Of a stretch of 64,000 nucleotides of DNA, positions 7,981 through 19,024 are shown one piece after another; position 1 is the first letter of the stretch; the number at the start of each line of letters is the position of its first letter. Source of the stretch: Amylostereum areolatum (taxonomy: Eukaryota > Basidiomycota > Agaricomycetes > Russulales > Stereaceae); the NCBI GenBank assembly GCA_012932865.1, contig SAXG01000005.1:1357121-1421120 (forward strand), read 5' to 3'. A program made the position numbers and the translations under genes. The notes beneath the pieces were generated by a model. That model had not been told where the DNA came from, did no database searches, and saw nothing but the letters and a program-made list of their open reading frames with translations.

Positions 7981-10900
7981 ACGCCCCCCAGTCGCGTCGT
8001 CTGGCGGAGGCAAAAGACTTATATCATCGGCATCTTACAATCGCTTCTCTGTACTATCATCTATGACCTCATGTGAGCAATCGTATCCATCGTGTGTGCA
8101 CCTCTCTACTGTCACGAAGAACAGGCAGGCACCCTCGATAACGCTCAAGGTCAAAATGATTGGACGAGCGACAGGCCGACAAATCGACGCAGAGGCACTG
8201 CTTGACAGCGGTGCAGAAGGAATCATCATCAACCGAAGCTTCGCTGAACGCAAGAAGCTGACTACAAGAAAACTAGAAAACCCGTTCCCCGTGCGTAACG
8301 TGGACGGCACCGAGAACATCATGGGCTGGGTGTGTGATACGACGACCCAACGGATCCGGATATACTCGCGAGACTCGAAGGCATACCATGAGGAAGAAGC
8401 TGAGTTCTTCATCACCGACATCGGTGATCACGATATGATCCTTGGAACAGACTGGCTCGATGAGCATAACCCCACCATAGACTGGCAGCAAGATCGTGTT
8501 GACATGCTCCGCTGCCCTCCCTCTTGCACCCTCTCCGAACCGACCGTGACAAACCTTGCAACAAAGCCGCGAACACCATCGTCGACCCGATCACAGCAAA
8601 ACGTTCGAACTGATGCGGCCCCTAAGGTACCTCTAGCCCCGGACGACCCGTTCCCAGAACCAGTGTATGTCTCCTGGGCCCCTATCCCTACGTATGTCAT
8701 CCCCGCGCGCAGGGTCAAAGGAGTTCGCATCCGCACATTCCATCTCTCACCTTTACCTGCCCGCCTTTTCACTGAAGACGACGACGAACGACCCAGGGTC
8801 TTCCGAGACTGGGAGATCAATGGCCTGCGTCGTGCTGGGATTCTTCCTGAGGTTGACGGCCCCAACCCGGAGGCAGTACCAATCCGAGCGGGCTTCACCA
8901 AGGCGCAAGAGCTTGCAGAGCACTCAAGGGAAAATGCACGCCCGCAAACCTTTGAAGACTTGGTTCCCCCTCCATACCGCGACTTTGCACCTGTATTCGA
9001 CAAGAAAACCTCTGAACGACTACCCGACCGGCGACCATGGGATCATGCCATCGACATGAAGGACGGCTTCGAACCCAAGCCCTGCAAGATCTACCCGCTC
9101 TCCCCCTCCAAGCAGATCGAGCTCGATACCTTCCTCGACGACCACCTGAAGAAGGGCTACATTCGCCCATCGAAATCACCGCAGGCAAGTCCGTTCTTCT
9201 TCGTCAAAAAGAAAGATGGGAAGCTGCGGCCTGTACAGGACTATCGAGAGCTGAACAAGGGTACCATCAAAAACGAGTACCCCTTGCCGCTGATCTCAGA
9301 AATTGTTGACCGCCTCAAAGGTGCAAAGATCTTCTCCAAGATGGACGTCCGCTGGGGGTACAACAATGTCCGCATCAAGGAAGGCGACGAGTGGAAGGCT
9401 GCGTTCAAGACGAATCGTGGCCTCTTTGAACCTACGGTGATGTTCTTCGGCCTTATGAACTCCCCCGCGACGTTCCAGGCAATGATGAACGAACTTTTCA
9501 AGGATCTCATCGACTCGGGCAAAGTCATCATCTACATGGACGACATCCTCGTATTCACTCGAACTATGGAGGAACATCGTGCCATAGTGCGACAGGTTCT
9601 CCAACGCCTACAAGACAATGACCTGTTCCTTAAGCCAGAGAAATGTGTCTTCGAGCAGGACTCCGTTGAATACCTCGGACTCATTATTTCACACGACAAG
9701 ATCGCCATGGACCCCGTCAAGGTAGCTGGTATCCAGGACTGGCCGACACCCCGGACGGTCAAGGATGTACAATCCTTCCTCGGATTTGGTAATTTCTACC
9801 GACGCTTCATCAAGGATTTCTCCAAGATCGCACGACCTCTATTCGACCTGACAAAGAAGGACTGCACATGGAATTGGTCGACGGAATGCCAGACGGCGTT
9901 TAACGCACTTAAAGCTGCGTTCACCTCCTCCCCTGTCTTAGTTATGCCTGATCCAAGGAAACCCTACCTTGTCGAAGTTGACGCCTCGGACTTTGCTACT
10001 GGAGGTATACTCTCGCAGAAAGGTGACGACGGTCACTGGCATCCAGTGGCGTATCTGTCCAAAGCCCTATCGGAACCGGAACGCAACTACGACATCTACG
10101 ACAAGGAGCTACTCGCGATCATCCGTGCGCTCGAAGCCTGGCGCCACTACCTCGAAGGCGCCCCCGACACCGTCGAAATCTGGACAGACCACAAGAACCT
10201 GGAGCACTTCAAGACGGCACAGAAGCTGAGCCGCCGACAGGCACGTTGGGCTCTATTCCTCACTCGATTTGACTTCGCGCTCGTTCACAAACCAGGAGTA
10301 TCCCATCGCCCAGACCCAATGTCCCGACGACCTGATCACAAGCAGGGCGTTGAGAACGACAACAAGGAGCGTATCTTGCTCGACCCCAAGTACTTCCAGA
10401 TACGTGCAACAAGGCCAGGAGCAGTAACCTCCCTCGGCGATGTCGAACTCCAACGACGTATCCGCGACTGCAAGACCAAGGACATTGAGGTCGTTCAAGC
10501 TCTGGATGCCATCTTACGGAATGGACCACGTACACTCGTTAAGAACCTTCAAGAGTGGAACTACGAAGAAGGCCTGGTCCTGTTTAGAGGAAAGGTATAT
10601 GTCCCTGCAGACGACGGGTTGCGACGCGACATTGTCAAAATGTACCATGAATCGCCCCTGGCTGGACACCCTGGTCGCTTCAAGACTTACGAACTTGTGA
10701 GTCGTGAATATTGGTGGCCTGGCATGTCTGTCTTCGTCCGCGACTTCGTAGCAGGATGCGCAACCTGCCAGTCGACAAAGACACAGAGCAACCGACCCCA
10801 CGTCGACATGATCCCAAACGAAGTACCCGACCGACCATTTGGCGTCATCTCTACCGACTTCATTGTCGAGCTCCCTGACTGCGAAGGCTATAATGCCGTC

Positions 10901-12070
10901 AACGTCGTGGTTGATCGCCTCACCAAGATGGTGGTTACCACCCCATGTACAACGAAGATCACCAGTGATGGCACGGCCGACATTCTCTTTGATAAGGTAT
11001 ACCGACATTACGGCTTGGCGGACAAGATCATCTCGGATCGTGGACCCCAATTTGCTGGGCAGGTAATGCGTACACTCAACGAGAAGCTCGGGATCAAGTC
11101 TGCCCTTAGCACAGCGTACCACCCACAGACAGATGGCCAGACCGAACGCGAAAACCAGAACCTTGAGCAGTTCCTGCGAGTATTCTGCAACTACCGTCAA
11201 GATGACTGGGTGAAGTGGCTGCCCTTCTTCGAGTTTTCTCACAACTCCCGCACCCATGCAGCTACCGGAAAGGCCCCCTTTGAAGTCCTCTATGGCTTCC
11301 TCCCCAAGATGTACCCATCCGTAAACCCGTCCTCAAAGGTCCCTGCAGTTGAAGAACGCCTCCGTCAACTTGAAGAAGTCCGACAGGAGATCAAGGCCAG
11401 CCTTGCCCTCGCATCCGACTTAATGAAGCACTACAATGGTGACACGATCAGCAAATCGACACTGTTCGCCGTCGGAGACAAGGTCTGGCTCGAAGGCAAA
11501 AACCTGAAGACGACGAGGCCGAAAGCTAAGCTTGCTGCCAAACGATTTGGACCCTTCGAGATCGTTGACATCATTAGCCCAGTGAACTACCGCCTGAAGC
11601 TGCCGAAGACGTGGAGAATCCACCCAGTCTTCCATGCTTCGCTGCTCACCGCGTACAAGGAGACAACGGCACACGGTCCAAACTATGAACAACCGCCGCC
11701 TGACCTTGTTGATGACGAAGAAGAATATGACGTTGAAGACATCATCGACTCGAAGCCGACCCGTAACAAGAAAGGCATACAATACCTCGTCAAGTGGGCA
11801 GGCTATCCTGACTCTGAGAATACCTGGCTCCCTCGCTCCTCGCTCTCAAAAGTCACCGACATGATCGACGCCTTCCACAAACGCCATCCAAATGCGCCCC
11901 GCCCTGTGCGTTCCCTCGGCATCTCCTTTGACGATTTCCTCGCATCTACCCTTGCAGATGACATTGCGCTCCAGGCGAAAGCGCGTCTTAAAGGGGGGGT
12001 AATGTCACGGATCGCTCCATTTCTCTCTTCGTTTGCAGACCTCGTACACGCGACGTGTCACGGCACATGA
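7976..12070 (+). CDS. B1 Pol: protease, RT, RNase H, integrase, chromodomain
   Basis: An uninterrupted 1364-codon frame. In order: aspartic protease (LLDSGAEG, about residue 77); reverse transcriptase with catalytic YMDD (about 520); RNase H (VDASDFATGG, TDHKNLEHF, about 665-745); integrase with H-H-C-C zinc domain (about 895-930) and D,D35E core (TDFIVE about 960, SDRGPQF about 1020, TERE about 1056); C-terminal chromodomain (about 1247-1300, YLVKWAGYPDSENTWLP). The chromodomain marks it as a chromovirus that probably targets modified chromatin. The first codon is TTG because pol is presumably made by frameshifting from gag. The frame ends 68 nt inside the 3' LTR. No inactivating change is seen, so this copy could supply enzymes in trans to B2/B3-like copies. 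Confidence 0.95.
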   Translation: MKRPPVASSGGGKRLISSASYNRFSVLSSMTSCEQSYPSCVHLSTVTKNRQAPSITLKVKMIGRATGRQIDAEALLDSGAEGIIINRSFAERKKLTTRKLENPFPVRNVDGTENIMGWVCDTTTQRIRIYSRDSKAYHEEEAEFFITDIGDHDMILGTDWLDEHNPTIDWQQDRVDMLRCPPSCTLSEPTVTNLATKPRTPSSTRSQQNVRTDAAPKVPLAPDDPFPEPVYVSWAPIPTYVIPARRVKGVRIRTFHLSPLPARLFTEDDDERPRVFRDWEINGLRRAGILPEVDGPNPEAVPIRAGFTKAQELAEHSRENARPQTFEDLVPPPYRDFAPVFDKKTSERLPDRRPWDHAIDMKDGFEPKPCKIYPLSPSKQIELDTFLDDHLKKGYIRPSKSPQASPFFFVKKKDGKLRPVQDYRELNKGTIKNEYPLPLISEIVDRLKGAKIFSKMDVRWGYNNVRIKEGDEWKAAFKTNRGLFEPTVMFFGLMNSPATFQAMMNELFKDLIDSGKVIIYMDDILVFTRTMEEHRAIVRQVLQRLQDNDLFLKPEKCVFEQDSVEYLGLIISHDKIAMDPVKVAGIQDWPTPRTVKDVQSFLGFGNFYRRFIKDFSKIARPLFDLTKKDCTWNWSTECQTAFNALKAAFTSSPVLVMPDPRKPYLVEVDASDFATGGILSQKGDDGHWHPVAYLSKALSEPERNYDIYDKELLAIIRALEAWRHYLEGAPDTVEIWTDHKNLEHFKTAQKLSRRQARWALFLTRFDFALVHKPGVSHRPDPMSRRPDHKQGVENDNKERILLDPKYFQIRATRPGAVTSLGDVELQRRIRDCKTKDIEVVQALDAILRNGPRTLVKNLQEWNYEEGLVLFRGKVYVPADDGLRRDIVKMYHESPLAGHPGRFKTYELVSREYWWPGMSVFVRDFVAGCATCQSTKTQSNRPHVDMIPNEVPDRPFGVISTDFIVELPDCEGYNAVNVVVDRLTKMVVTTPCTTKITSDGTADILFDKVYRHYGLADKIISDRGPQFAGQVMRTLNEKLGIKSALSTAYHPQTDGQTERENQNLEQFLRVFCNYRQDDWVKWLPFFEFSHNSRTHAATGKAPFEVLYGFLPKMYPSVNPSSKVPAVEERLRQLEEVRQEIKASLALASDLMKHYNGDTISKSTLFAVGDKVWLEGKNLKTTRPKAKLAAKRFGPFEIVDIISPVNYRLKLPKTWRIHPVFHASLLTAYKETTAHGPNYEQPPPDLVDDEEEYDVEDIIDSKPTRNKKGIQYLVKWAGYPDSENTWLPRSSLSKVTDMIDAFHKRHPNAPRPVRSLGISFDDFLASTLADDIALQAKARLKGGVMSRIAPFLSSFADLVHATCHGT

Positions 12071-12422
12071 CTTTCCCTTGCATCACATGCTTCAACGACG
12101 TCATTGCCCGGACTTCCGAACGGGGTTCCGCATCCTTATCTATGACATCATTGCTCCGGACCTTTGTCCTCCGCCCCATGACTCCTTTCTTATTGTTCCC
12201 CCCGCTCGCACCACTATTGCATCGCATCGCACCATCGTACCCACTTGTATATAAGGACAGTGTTTCTCTTCCCTTTTCCCTAGACTGTCCATCTCGTCAT
12301 ACGGTACTGTAGCGCACGTTGCACTACCCTAGACCCCGGCACTCTCGAATCTATTTTCTTCTCGCTCCTCCCATCGTCGCGACTTAGGCGGTTCATCGGT
12401 CTCATAAACTGCGTTTCTGACA
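12003..12422 (+). repeat. 3' LTR of B1 (420 bp)
   Basis: It starts just after a G-rich polypurine tract (about 11989-12000) and is followed by the CTTCG duplication at 12423-12427. It is nearly identical to the 5' LTR. Confidence 0.95.
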
Positions 12423-13549
12423 CTTCGGCCATGGTTTGCGAACGTTTCCCGACTTTGTCACCCAATTCTTGAGCGAGTTTAGGTCACATTTATAACCTAT
12501 GTGTACCACTGAACAAGCCGTCAGAAAGGCAGGACAAATGAAATGTTCATACTTTGACAGATTCCACCCCACTCCGCGAGCATCATATCCAATGGATCTA
12601 TTTTCCAGTCAGGGAATGTTTGCATAAACGTCTTGTCGGACATTCCGCATGCCGGAGCGTAGTCGAAACTGTTGGGTACGGTAAACAATGGATCTCTTTA
12701 TGAGAGCCGCACTCACCATTCGACACTGACGGATGATTTTGTGGAAATGGCACCGAAGGACACCAGCGGAACTCCACACAAGCGCCAAGACTTCCTCTGG
12801 GCTTCAAACATTATCTTTGGAAGGATCTTTTGGGCATTTCTGAATGTATATGAGCACCATGGAAACCTGGGAGAAAAGCACCACACATACTCTCGTTTGA
12901 CGTCATCAGGAAGACCACCAGAGTTGTACTCTGCTTGCACTTTCTCGACTCGAGCGCGTTCTTTGGAGGACAGATTTCGGAGAACCTCCGATGCCGCGGT
13001 TTGATAGAACTGAATCCGCTGGTTCTTCTCCCGCTCCGAGGCGGGCAACGCTTCGACCAGTTCATCGCGGCGAGCGAGGATCTCGTTCTCGAATACCATG
13101 CAAAATATGTCTTGGAACGAGAACCCATTGTCATGGGATTGCCAGTCACGAGGGTGTCGGACCCGCGCACGTGCATATAAATGCAACCGGACCGCCTACA
13201 TTAGATAAATGACTGTCAAAGGTAAAAGGATGCTCCGATGACGCACTGTGCACCGTTCATAGAAATGGGGAGCCTTCTTCTTCGTCGGCAGGCGATCCGG
13301 TTGATAATACCTTCCATTGTGCACTTCAACGTAGAAGGTACCCATACGTTCAGAGAGCCATGCCGGACGGTTGGCCCACTTGACTGCTCGGAATTCACGA
13401 ACATGCCTGGTGACCCATGCTTCCTCTGCTTTTGTCAGAGGGGGTATATCTTCCACCACACCCTCGGGAAGTTCCTCGTCTATGGCGTCGCCATCAGCAT
13501 CACCTTCTGCCCAGGAACCGAGATCGGTCTCTTCGGAGTCACTGGCCAT
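12423..13549 (-). pseudogene. Gene Z, 5' part (gene split by element B1)
   Basis: This is the start of the gene whose 3' half is at 4273-5324. The chosen ATG at 13549 gives MASDSEETDLGSW, an acidic N-terminus. A first exon runs to about 13228. After a short intron (ending ATGTAG, about 13202) comes an exon of about 157 residues with a charged helical segment (QFYQTAASEVLRNLSSKE) of a type I recall from agaricomycete hypothetical proteins but cannot name. A GTGAGTGCGG intron at about 12714-12670 leads to the exon that B1 interrupts. Function is unknown. The insertion is exonic and on the opposite strand, so this allele is almost certainly non-functional. Confidence 0.55.
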
Positions 13550-13804
13550 GGGATATTGGTAAGATGAGAAGGACAATATGAATATGAGGTAGGTGGAGGA
13601 AAGGGAGAAGAGCATGTGCCAGCTCATCACCTGCAATCACGTGTATAGCCAAACATTCCATCACATCACCCGGCCCGCAGCTGAGTTCCTTTTCCGGGCC
13701 GAAAATCGGACTACGGAAATGACTTGAAAAACAGTATTTTCCAAGTGTTCAGAATTGGGGCCTTCCCATTGCATGTCGGAGCAGAATGAATATTGTATCA
13801 ATGA

Positions 13805-15709
13805 CTATGTCTCGCTCGTACTGTCCATGTCCTCGACGCTATCTGCATTGTCCGACACCTCCCGATCCGACGCCTCCACCATGCAATCCTCCACCTCCGA
13901 CTCGTCCAACTCATCCTCCCATGCAACCTTGTCGTTCTCATCCACCTGGGGAATGTTGCAGTCATCCTTGTCATCACCATGGATAGTGTCCGACGCGACC
14001 TCCCCATGCGTTACCACCAAAGGTGGCGATGATGTGGCATCGAGAATGGGACCAGACTCTATCGACAGATTCAACTGTTCGAGACGCGCAGAAAGCTGGT
14101 CGTAGCGTGTCCGCGCCTCGGCAAGGCGAGTCTGCGCCCGGATCGCTTCTTTCCTCATTGCCCTCATAGCGTCGGTGATCTCGAACGATAACTTTACCTC
14201 TGCCTCCAACTCCGCACTGAGTACCGCCAAATTCCTTTGGAGCATGTCGGAGAGGGCGTCCGACACCGCCACCATCTTCTGTTCCATGAAGTTGGCCATA
14301 TATTCGGTGGCCTCAATCGCATCATCATCAAGGGAGTCGTGGGAGGTCTCTTTAGTGCCTGTAGAATGCAGTGTGAGGGACGAACACACGAAGAGCAGAA
14401 TATGGTCAATGAACCGTTGGAAACACTTCTTCTCGTGGGGCCACAGCTACCCTTTGTCTGATCGGCCGGGTCCGATGGCGTGGGAAGGGCAGTCTTGCAA
14501 GTTGAGCCACGCACCCGACAATCAACGGTTGACAGAGGCCCAACTCCGACATCAGTAGGAGTTGGAGGTCTCGTGCTTGCAGGGGGCGTCGTTGGAGCTG
14601 AGAGATCGCGAGCTTGGGCTCGTAGTCGGGGCTGCTTCAGACCTTCGCCACTCTTCCGAAGGCCCTGATATCTTGCTTTCGTCGTGCGAGCCGTCACTTT
14701 CGTCTTGTGGGAGCACGGATAGTTGTTCTTCAGGCAATTGATGCATGATCGAACTTGGCCTTGATTCCAGCAACCAACTGCAAGGCGTCTGCAGGTGGTG
14801 CATGTCTCCTAATGTTCAATTGATGGTGAGAAAGGACAGAATTTCATGTTATAACAAACCCACCTCATTTGTCCACCAGGTCGGGTTCTCATCGTCAAAT
14901 GAGACGGCATCCGACACTGCACCACCATCTTGAGACACTTCCTCATCAGTGATCTGGTTGTCACGGCCGTCGGGGCTGTCGGAGTCGGAGTCGGAGTCGG
15001 AGTCAGGACGGGCATCAGAATGTGGTGAATGTTGGTGGTCACGATGGATGTTCGAGAATGTGTTGCCCCTGTTCCAGTCACCGCCTGAAGTTTCCAGCAG
15101 GCGGGGATCAATTGTGGTGGGAGCAGGGGGCGGATCAGTGGAGGTGGTGGTGGTTGAAACATTCAGATCAGGAACATGCAACATTGGTGTGGTCATCGCG
15201 AGCGTCGGAGGGGTCGGAGTCTTTGGGGGAACAATGTTTACAGTCCAAAATGCTGCCGGGTCACGTTAGATGTATTCGTCGGAGTCGATAATAACGGCGT
15301 ACCTCTGTGGCCATACTTCATCCCGCCTATTGCCCACCGTCGCCCTGATATGGCTGCAAGATCAACATTGCGCGCACGTTCCACACGGCCATCTCTTGAA
15401 CGTTGAATGTGGAAGGCCGCAGTGATGACAGTCGGATACTCCGTGATGCCGAGATCTCGCGCTTCCTGTACATAGCACAGGAGAAGCTTTTTCTGGACAA
15501 TGGAGGTGTTAGCAATACTGGGAATAGACGATGGTGCCACTACGCACGAAGGTACGTTCAAAAAGGTTCCACCACTTCGTGTTGGGCTCTCCAGGACTGG
15601 CATGTAGGGAATGGAGGGCGGTGAGCAGTTGTGCCTCTAGTCGGGAAAACTTCAGGGAGAAAAGGTATGTGTTGAGGTTGTCCGGTGTTTCCGGCGAGCT
15701 ACGTTCCAT
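13805..15709 (-). CDS. Gene Y1: Zn2Cys6-like cluster + coiled-coil protein
   Basis: The ATG at 15709 opens MERSSPETPDN, followed by a conserved segment shared with Y2 (EPNTKWWNLFERTF; then EYPTVITAAFHIQRSRDGRVERAR). Next comes a disordered Asp/Ser-rich exon with an (SD)n run, ending WWTNE at an intron. The following exon (about 14803-14500) opens with six cysteines, C-x2-C-x6-C-W-x7-C-x2-C-x6-C-SH, the spacing of fungal Zn(II)2Cys6 clusters. It continues with basic and Pro/Thr-rich sequence. The last exon (from about 14389) is a long amphipathic helix region, probably coiled coil, and an acidic tail, with stop at 13805. About six exons. It is divergent from X1 across 199 bp. It is probably a nuclear DNA-binding or adaptor protein, which is inferred from spacing only. 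Confidence 0.65.
14979..15003. repeat. GAGTCG hexamer repeat
   Basis: About four perfect GAGTCG units lie inside a Y1 exon and encode the (Ser-Asp)n run on the minus strand. Confidence 0.85.
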
Positions 15710-15908
15710 GTCCGAGTGTGGAATGAGTGGCGGATGAATGTGAATGTGAGTGGTGTGTATGCCACGTCACGCAATGTTGACCGTCGGAATAAGCCGAGAT
15801 TTTGATCGGGAAGTGCCGAGGGACGCGATTTGCAACAAGTCGTTCAACAAGTGCTCTCTTCTCGATCAATCATTGCCCTCCCCTTGGTTGCACTCCATCC
15901 ACTCCATT
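15710..15908. promoter_or_regulatory. Bidirectional promoter region between Y1 and X1
   Basis: 199 bp separate the Y1 and X1 start codons, which point away from each other. The paralogous Y2/X2 pair has a 218-bp gap of the same kind. GTCGGA occurs at 15782 and GTCCGAG at 15711. CGG/CCG triplets are the half-sites that Zn2Cys6 proteins typically bind, so autoregulation is possible but untested. Confidence 0.5.
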
Positions 15909-17464
15909 ATGGACACTGTTCGGCGGCTACAGTTTGCTCTCGCTCACGTGCAGGAACTACATCAAGTTGGTCATTCCACGGGTGAGGTGTTAGCACCGAA
16001 TGTTGATTGGTTGGAAGCATACAAGCGGGAATTTGTTTGTACCTTTACTACTGTCCCGCTCAACAAAACTGAACACCGTGTAGGGAGATGGAAAAAAGGT
16101 CCAAGCGGAACTCTCGGCAGCAGGGCTGTCGGAGGATATCCCGTGGATCCGAAGCATGTTCAACGTAGCAAGCTCCGATCTCGCAATGTCCGTTCACGGG
16201 TTTTTCGACGAGACAGTTCCCTTTCCAGACTTCGAGCCCATAGGCAATCGTTGGTGGAACATAGGAGGTGGGGTCTGCTATGAACTCACTTCCTGTTGTG
16301 TATCATGGCACATGTTGATTCGTGCTTACCAGGCTATTATCGGAGGGTATCTCTTCCTGCCGATGACAAGATATTTCTGCCCGATTCGGATTCGGATGAG
16401 GACGTTCCGCTCAAGCCGACGCTTGAAGCACCATCGGATGAGGATAGCATCGACACTGATATCCTCCGCGTGCCCACTGTCACAAGGCCGCGGTTGAAGT
16501 GTCGAACGCCAATGCGCATCCAGGGTGACATAAACATGGTCGACCTCAGCAGTAACGGGAATCATCTCCTGATGTCGGACCCATCGGACCCATTAGCACC
16601 ATTGGAGCAGCTTGGAACCCTGGACAGCAGTATTACCTCCGATACCGAAAGTTTGCACTCAATTGATGGGACATGTTGGCCAAATCAGGTATCTATTTGA
16701 TGTTGTATGATTTACCATGTGATCTGCTGACCTATATCAGGAGGACTGTGACAGGTGCTTTGCAAACCGAGATCCTTGCTGGGCGAAACCAAACGGCAAT
16801 GCGTGTGTCCGATGTCATGGTTCAAAACAGCCTTGTACACATGTCACTCGTTCCACAAGCACAGATCGGATGATCTGGATCAGGCTTCGGGCTCGAGGAG
16901 AATGTCGTTGGCTTCTTGTGTACCGACCTCCGACTGCCGATGATATCCCAAGACCTCCAATGGGTTCGTTAGATGACAGCAATTTTGACACTGGGGAAGA
17001 CAAGGCGGACAGCGGAAAAGGGGTCAGGAAGGAACGGAAGAAAAAGGTGAGATTCAGCCCGGGCATAGAAGGTAGAGCGTCTCCGAACTTCTTACTCAAC
17101 CTCCCTACATGATATTTGGTTTGACGGTACTGCAGGTTCATCCACCGATTTGCATCACGCCGTAATCGGGCAGATTGATCAGATGCAAATATCTCTCATG
17201 GCTCGTATCAAAACATCCGCGGACGAGAGGTATCACATGATTCGGGAAGCAATGACTTCGGCGATGTCGGACCTTGCAACATTGAAGGAGAGAAACCATA
17301 GGATGAGGCAGGAGATGCATGCTTTTCGGAAGCATCTTCGTGCACTGGACAATGAGCTTACGGAAGTGCGGGGTGATGTTGAAAAGATTCAAAGACATCT
17401 TACTTTCATAGAGGAAACAACACCGATGTCGGAGGAGATCGAGGTCGGAGTTGTATCGGACTGA
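15909..17464 (+). CDS. Gene X1: Zn2Cys6-like cluster + coiled-coil protein
   Basis: The ATG at 15909 gives MDTVRRLQFALAHVQELHQ, aligning with X2 (MRLQYALAYAL). After an intron (about 16036-16098) an exon follows with GNRWWNIGGG, then a Ser/Asp-rich stretch ending HSIDGTCWPNQ. A GTATCT...TATCAG intron (16689-16740) leads straight into the cysteine cluster C-x2-C-x6-C-W-x7-C-x2-C-x6-C-TH (about 16747-16842). A basic region (RKERKKKVRFSPG) and a final exon follow. That final exon is one long charged helix, probably coiled coil (DQMQISLMARIKTSADERYH onward), ending at 17464. About five exons. The zinc-cluster and dimerisation roles are inferred from spacing and helix character. Confidence 0.65.
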
Positions 17465-17599
17465 CGTGTACAGACTTGGACTCTGTATTCAAAACATACG
17501 GTATTAAAAACATACAGACGTTTGGTGACATTGTACAGTGAAAAGGACCCGGTATTGTAACCCATATGCCATCATGGCCCCCAACGCTACTCCACCCAA

Positions 17600-18691
17600 T
17601 TACTCATTCTCCGACACCTCCGACTCGTCGTCGACTTGAATTGTACCCTGCAACTTGATTGGAGGGAGCCCATGGCTGGAGGAAACGCCCAGCGAGGGAA
17701 CATTCCCAGAGGTGGTCAAAGTCGGCATCTTCTCGAGGCGTTTGGTGATATGTTGATATCTATAGTAGTCAGCCCAGAACATGTCGTCTATTACCTTTGC
17801 ACGTTGCCTCATCTTGACCACGGACTCCAGGAGGCGAGAAGTCTCTGCCTCCTGCTCCTTTAGGTCAGAGACAATCGCCTTGACCGACTCTTCGAATGCA
17901 TCCAGGGCCGTATCGGCCTGGTTGAGAACCTGCTCTTGCAGCAGCAGTCCCCCGCGTCGAGCAAGGCCTTGAACAAACCTGCCGAAGGCGGCAGATTCCT
18001 CCTGCAGGTCCGCTTCGGCTACCGATGCATGAGTTCCGTTGGAATAAGAGAGAAGACATTACATACCTTGTTCACCATGGACGGCGTCGGAGTAGGGATT
18101 GTCGTCATCACTCTCCTCCTCGTCGGAGGAGTACCGGAATACCACCTTTTGGGCTGCACGACGCTGCGGGCGAGGACGGTGAGCGTTCGCGGTGTTTGTC
18201 GGACTCGGAGGATGTGTGCTGGCGGGAGGAGTCGTCGGAGCGGATGGGGGAAGGGCAGGGCGCCAGAGAACTTGCTTCGGAGCGTGTGGAGTTTTGCAGA
18301 GGGTGAGGTATGCTTGTTTTGTTGTTCGGGTGGTCTCCTTGGTCTTGTGCGAGCAGTCAAGGCCATTCTCGATGCAATGGATGCACGACCACGCACGTCC
18401 GCTGTTCCAGCACCCCACACCGGCTTCTTTGCATGAGTAGCATGATTGCTATTCGAAGCGGGTGAGTTCGTGAAGAAGAACAAACAAAATGGACGGAACG
18501 TACCTCGTTCGTCCACCAGGACGGATGCAGGGGGTCGGTATAGACTCTGTCGGCGACGTCGGACACAATGGCGCCAGAGGCTGGCACAGGGGGGTGGCAG
18601 CCTAGGTCGAGACTTTGACCTCGACGAAACTTCGGCGCCTTGGTAATCGGAGTCGGAGCCGTCGGAGGCAGACGGATCGGAGTCGTAAGGG
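17600..18691 (-). pseudogene. Gene Y2, 3' part (gene split by element A)
   Basis: This is the downstream half of Y2, whose 5' half is at 43164-43809. The frame that leaves 43164 continues at 18691 once element A and one ACTCG copy are ignored. It reads YDSDPSASDGSDSDYQG, a disordered acidic stretch, then LHPSWWTNE at an intron donor. The next exon (about 18455-18060) carries the cluster C-x2-C-x6-C-W-x7-C-x2-C-x6-C-SH and a Thr/Pro-rich basic region. The last exons give a helical region (LNQADTALDAFEESVKAIV) and an acidic end at 17600. It pairs in architecture with Y1. Confidence 0.6.
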
Positions 18692-18696
18692 ACTCG
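18692..18696 (+). repeat. Target-site duplication of element A, left
   Basis: ACTCG here is repeated at 43159-43163 directly after the 3' LTR, which proves that the two LTRs 24 kb apart belong to one insertion. Confidence 0.95.
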
Positions 18697-18804
18697 TGTT
18701 ACAACTTGCCCAAGGTACTTCATTTTCCATTTCCTTACTAGGAAGGACATCGCTAAACGACGGATTACGACTGTGCCCCAGTTCGTAACCGTCTCAACCA
18801 CGCG

Positions 18805-18925
18805 ATGACGACAGTGCCACAGATCGTCACCATCCCGACGACAGGGCCACAGATCGTCACCGTCTCAACGACAGTGCCACAGATCGTCACCGTCTCAACG
18901 GCATAGCTACGACAGTGCCACAGTC
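18805..18925. repeat. ~30-bp tandem repeats within the LTR
   Basis: Three to four imperfect units built on ACAGTGCCACAGATCGTCAC. The same block lies at about 42700-42815 in the 3' LTR. A' has about two units fewer, which accounts for most of the 61-bp length difference. Confidence 0.8.
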
Positions 18926-19024
18926 TCGTCCCCGTAGATACTTGATGCGACCGTTGCTCAATGTACATATATTTACTCGACCTCCTTTCTTATAAAAGTA
19001 GGCTCATCGAACGAGCCATTCCCC

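Larger units (their letters stand above)
5325..12422 (+). mobile_element. Element B1: complete Ty3/Gypsy chromovirus (family B)
   Basis: A 7098-bp element with 420-bp LTRs, TG...CA ends and a perfect 5-bp target duplication. It carries a self-primer/PBS pair, a pre-gag frame with one internal UAG, gag with a zinc knuckle and one frameshift, and an uninterrupted pol with chromodomain. The two LTRs are almost identical (I see one substitution), so the insertion is very recent. It sits in gene Z on the opposite strand. Pol looks functional. Gag has a 1-bp insertion in a C run that would inactivate it unless it is a sequencing error. Confidence 0.95.

Noticed and set aside
14979..15003. CRISPR-like or regulatory direct repeat
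   Set aside because: It is a coding hexamer repeat giving (Ser-Asp)n in gene Y1. There are no spacers, and the organism is eukaryotic.
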